A stretch of 6,655 nt of DNA from JAKVCB01 sp963578605 (GTDB lineage Bacteria; Planctomycetota; Planctomycetia; Pirellulales; Lacipirellulaceae): NCBI GenBank assembly GCA_963578605.1, contig CAUZEA010000197.1, positions 1 to 6,655 on the forward strand, written 5' to 3'. Every line of letters begins with the position of its first letter. Position 1 is the stretch's first letter. The translations under genes and the position numbers were made by a program. Shown piece by piece: positions 4,947-6,655 of this stretch. The notes under the pieces are model-generated. The model was given only the letters and a program-made list of their open reading frames with translations. It ran no database searches and was not told where the DNA came from.

Positions 4947-6107
4947 TCACATCTTCACCCACACTGCGCCTTGGTTGGCAGATTCGACGGCACGTTCAAT
5001 AAATTGCATGCCGCGCAGGCCATCATGGACCGTTGGAAATTCGTATTCGTCAATTTTCAGGGGTTTGCCATCAATGTGTCGGCGGACCGCGGTGGTGACA
5101 CCATCATAAACTGTCGCGAACGCTTCGAGATAGCCCTCCGGATGGCCGGTGGGGATACGCGTACAGGCAGCAGCCGCCTCGGAAAGGTATTCCTGGCCTC
5201 GCGTCAAGGTCTGCCTCGGCTGGCCGTGCCTGAACAACTCGAGGTAGTTTGGATTTTCCTGGGCCCACAGGATAGCGCCTTCGGAACCATAGACTCGTAG
5301 CCTCAATCCATTCTCCTCACCCGTCGCGACTTGACTGATGATCATCACTCCTTTGCCGCCCCCCTGGAAGCGGAGCAGCGCATTGACGTCCTCGTCCAAC
5401 ACGCGGTCGGGAAGAAAGGTACTTTTGTCCGCGCACAATTCCGTGACGGGGTCGCCGGTCACGAATTCCAGCAAGTTGAGACAGTGAGTCCCCACGTCGC
5501 CCAGCGTTCCACCCTCGCCCGACTGGGCCGGATCCACCCGCCAGGTTGCCTGCTTCTGTCCCAGTTTCTCGTGCGGCACCATCAAAAATTCCTGCAGATA
5601 TTCGACGATCACCTTGCGCACCGTTCCCATCTGGCCCGATCGAAACAAATGACGGGCATGGCGTACCAGCGGGTGGCCGGTGTAATTGTGCGTGAGGGCA
5701 AACACCAGCCCACTTTGTTCAACCAGCTTGACCAGTTGCCGCGCCTCCTCGAGGCTATATGTCATGGGCTTGTCACACACGACGTGGAATCGGGCCCCGA
5801 GAAAAGTTCTGGCGATCGGAAAGTGCAGAACATTTGGCGTCACGATCGTCACGAAGTCGATGCGTTTGTCTTCCGGCAGACTGGCTTCCTGGCCCGCCAT
5901 CTCTTCGTAGGTTGCGTAGCAGCGATTCGGATCAAGGTAGAGGGCTTCACCAGTGCGCCGCGTGTTCTCCAGATCTCTCGAGAAGCAGCCCGCCACCAAT
6001 TCGATTTGTTGACCCAGCGCCGCGACCATCCGATGGACCCCTCCGATGAAGGCATCTTCGCCTCCACCCACCATGCCCATTCGCAGTTTTCGTTTCCAGG
6101 ATTCCAT
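4947..6107 (-). CDS. Gfo/Idh/MocA family oxidoreductase
   Basis: The 386-residue protein is predicted to oxidise or reduce a sugar, inositol or related polyol with tightly bound NAD(P). The N-terminal Rossmann fold starts LRMGMVGGGE, with the glycine loop at residues 14-16. It continues through IVTPNVLHFPIA (88-99) to CDKP (111-114), the family's xKP motif, where Lys113 should contact cofactor and substrate. THNYTGHP (139-146) opens the second domain. GDVGTH (203-208) carries the paired Asp204 and His208 expected at the active site, and the C-terminal half forms the open-faced sheet typical of the family. There is no Tat or Sec signal, unlike many planctomycete paralogues, so it should be cytoplasmic. 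AGGAGG (6119-6114) six bases upstream fixes the ATG at 6107. It is the first gene of a minus-strand operon with the SDR and the 3-hydroxyacyl-CoA dehydrogenase-like gene. Relatives include inositol and sugar dehydrogenases; the exact substrate is open. Confidence 0.92.
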   Translation of the reverse strand: MESWKRKLRMGMVGGGEDAFIGGVHRMVAALGQQIELVAGCFSRDLENTRRTGEALYLDPNRCYATYEEMAGQEASLPEDKRIDFVTIVTPNVLHFPIARTFLGARFHVVCDKPMTYSLEEARQLVKLVEQSGLVFALTHNYTGHPLVRHARHLFRSGQMGTVRKVIVEYLQEFLMVPHEKLGQKQATWRVDPAQSGEGGTLGDVGTHCLNLLEFVTGDPVTELCADKSTFLPDRVLDEDVNALLRFQGGGKGVMIISQVATGEENGLRLRVYGSEGAILWAQENPNYLELFRHGQPRQTLTRGQEYLSEAAAACTRIPTGHPEGYLEAFATVYDGVTTAVRRHIDGKPLKIDEYEFPTVHDGLRGMQFIERAVESANQGAVWVKM

Positions 6108-6113
6108 CAGAAG

Positions 6114-6119
6114 CCTCCT
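6114..6119 (-). promoter_or_regulatory. Consensus ribosome binding site AGGAGG for the Gfo/Idh/MocA gene
   Basis: A perfect AGGAGG on the minus strand lies six bases before the ATG at 6107. It is the strongest site in the window, which suggests efficient translation of the first operon gene. Confidence 0.85.
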
Positions 6120-6334
6120 GTTTGGTTATTTTCCAATCTAAACCGAGCATCCCGCGATTATTTTTTGTGTCGCTCTCACCTCCTGCGGAATCGCCGGAGG
6201 CCAGCCCGGTCGTTTCGATAAGGAGTTCGGCAATAAATTGGTGCCCCCGCGGCACCGTGCTCAGGACTCTTAAACCAGCATTCCCATTCCCGCACGGCCC
6301 CGCCATCATACCTGGATTCGGTCATTGAAGTGAA
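6120..6334. other. Upstream region of the three-gene operon, truncated by an IS insertion
   Basis: No supported gene is present. The stretch near 6121-6170 is AT-rich compared with its surroundings and could hold the operon promoter on the minus strand, but I find no convincing pair of -35/-10 boxes. A dyad lies at 6240-6256. The right-hand IS begins at 6335, 227 bases from the operon start codon, so native upstream sequence has been displaced beyond the IS. Confidence 0.5.
6240..6256. promoter_or_regulatory. Inverted repeat GGTGCC-N5-GGCACC upstream of the operon
   Basis: Perfect 6-bp arms (6240-6245 and 6251-6256) flank CCCGC. It lies about 130 bases upstream of the operon start codon on the minus strand. 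It may be a regulator site or the hairpin of a gene once located to the right. The GC-rich composition makes chance occurrence quite possible. Confidence 0.3.
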
Positions 6335-6376
6335 TGACCTTACCCCCGTGAAAAGTACCAGTGCATGTGAGCGAAT
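6335..6376 (+). repeat. Left terminal inverted repeat of the right IS element
   Basis: TGACCTTACCCC (6335-6346), then AGTACCAG, GTGAG and GAATC blocks match the reverse complement of the right end at 350 in the same order with one single-base gap. This fixes the outer boundary of the element at 6335. Confidence 0.83.
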
Positions 6377-6412
6377 CCAGCCCGTGCTTTAGCCCGGAAA
6401 GGATTTTTTCAG

Positions 6413-6655
6413 CTGGCACAGAAACGTCATAGAGTTGACCAGATTATCCCGATGTTGCGTCGGGCCGATGTTGAGCTCGGCAAGGGAAAGAAGGTCCCCG
6501 AGGTTTGTAAACGCCTGGGGATCACTCGGCAGACGTACTACCGATGGCGTCAGAAGTACGGCGGTATGGCTCCGGAGATGGCCAAGGAGCTGAAGGCCCT
6601 CCAGAAGGAGAACACACGGCTGAAGAAGCTGGTGGCAGATCAGACCTTGGACAAC
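6413..6655 (+). CDS. IS3-family transposase OrfA, N-terminal part (3' truncated by window edge), probable CTG start
   Basis: OrfA is the DNA-binding subunit of IS3-type transposases and recognises the element ends. The visible 81 codons read AQKRHRVDQIIPMLRRADVE, then the helix-turn-helix KVPEVCKRLGITRQTYYRWR (residues 27-46), the typical KYGGM linker, and a leucine-zipper-like coiled coil (Leu60, Leu63, Asn67, Leu70, Val74). The frame is open upstream to the stop at 6368-6370 but contains no ATG, GTG or TTG before the conserved N-terminus. CTG at 6413 falls where this family normally starts, with AAGGA (6399-6403) nine bases upstream. The next ATG (6452) would remove 13 conserved residues. 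So the gene either uses CTG or has lost its ATG by one substitution. OrfB should follow beyond the window. Confidence 0.85.
   Translation, partial: MAQKRHRVDQIIPMLRRADVELGKGKKVPEVCKRLGITRQTYYRWRQKYGGMAPEMAKELKALQKENTRLKKLVADQTLDN

Larger units (their letters stand above)
6335..6655 (+). mobile_element. IS3-family element, left-hand part (right end outside window)
   Basis: The element starts at TGACC (6335) with a terminal repeat matching those at 305-350 and 592-633, followed 78 bases later by an OrfA reading frame that runs off the window. It has the same orientation as the element at the left edge. The left element shows only its right end and this one only its left end, so identity of the two copies cannot be checked here. 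The bases before the insertion (…AGTGAA) may contain a target duplication whose partner lies outside. Confidence 0.85.

Noticed and set aside
5331..6221. 296-codon plus-strand open frame antisense to the Gfo/Idh/MocA gene
   Set aside because: The opposite strand encodes a complete, motif-rich oxidoreductase with a consensus ribosome binding site, and the plus-strand translation matches nothing recognisable.
1..6655. CRISPR array, tRNA or rRNA genes, toxin-antitoxin pair, phage genes
   Set aside because: No regularly spaced repeats, no cloverleaf or rRNA sequence, and no matching small gene pairs were seen on either strand.

Overview
The window looks like chromosomal DNA from a planctomycete. 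This is an inference from gene style, because there is no rRNA or other taxonomic marker. The pointers are a twin-arginine-tagged TIM-barrel sugar isomerase/epimerase, a Gfo/Idh/MocA oxidoreductase, moderately GC-rich DNA, and IS3-family transposase sequences of a type common in that phylum.

Layout, left to right. Bases 1-350 are the 3' part of an IS3-family element (IS407-like): the C-terminal end of OrfB and the right terminal repeat. It abuts an older, decayed relative at 351-633, which has an in-frame stop and its own right terminal repeat; the junction looks like a nested insertion. A Tat-tagged isomerase/epimerase-like gene (706-1560, minus) and a ribokinase gene (1958-2881, plus) diverge from a 397-bp control region. 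That region holds a perfect 20-bp tandem duplication, a plausible promoter and an operator-like dyad. The ribokinase converges on a minus-strand three-gene operon: Gfo/Idh/MocA oxidoreductase (4947-6107), short-chain dehydrogenase (4109-4939) and 3-hydroxyacyl-CoA dehydrogenase family protein (3109-4053). At 6335 a further IS3-family element begins in the same orientation as the left one. Its left terminal repeat matches the right terminal repeats at the other end of the window, and its OrfA (from 6413) appears to start at CTG.

How the genes may work together. Ribokinase is confidently identified as an ATP-dependent sugar kinase. The operon supplies three NAD(P)-dependent oxidoreductases from three unrelated families, a combination that suggests stepwise oxidation or reduction of a sugar, polyol or sugar acid. 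The isomerase/epimerase could act on the same substrate, but its export signal would place it outside the cytoplasm. No transporter, regulator or glycoside hydrolase lies in the window, so the substrate cannot be named. The most notable points are the same-direction IS elements bracketing the cassette, the 20-bp duplication in front of the isomerase, and the three-dehydrogenase operon as a candidate uncharacterised catabolic route.
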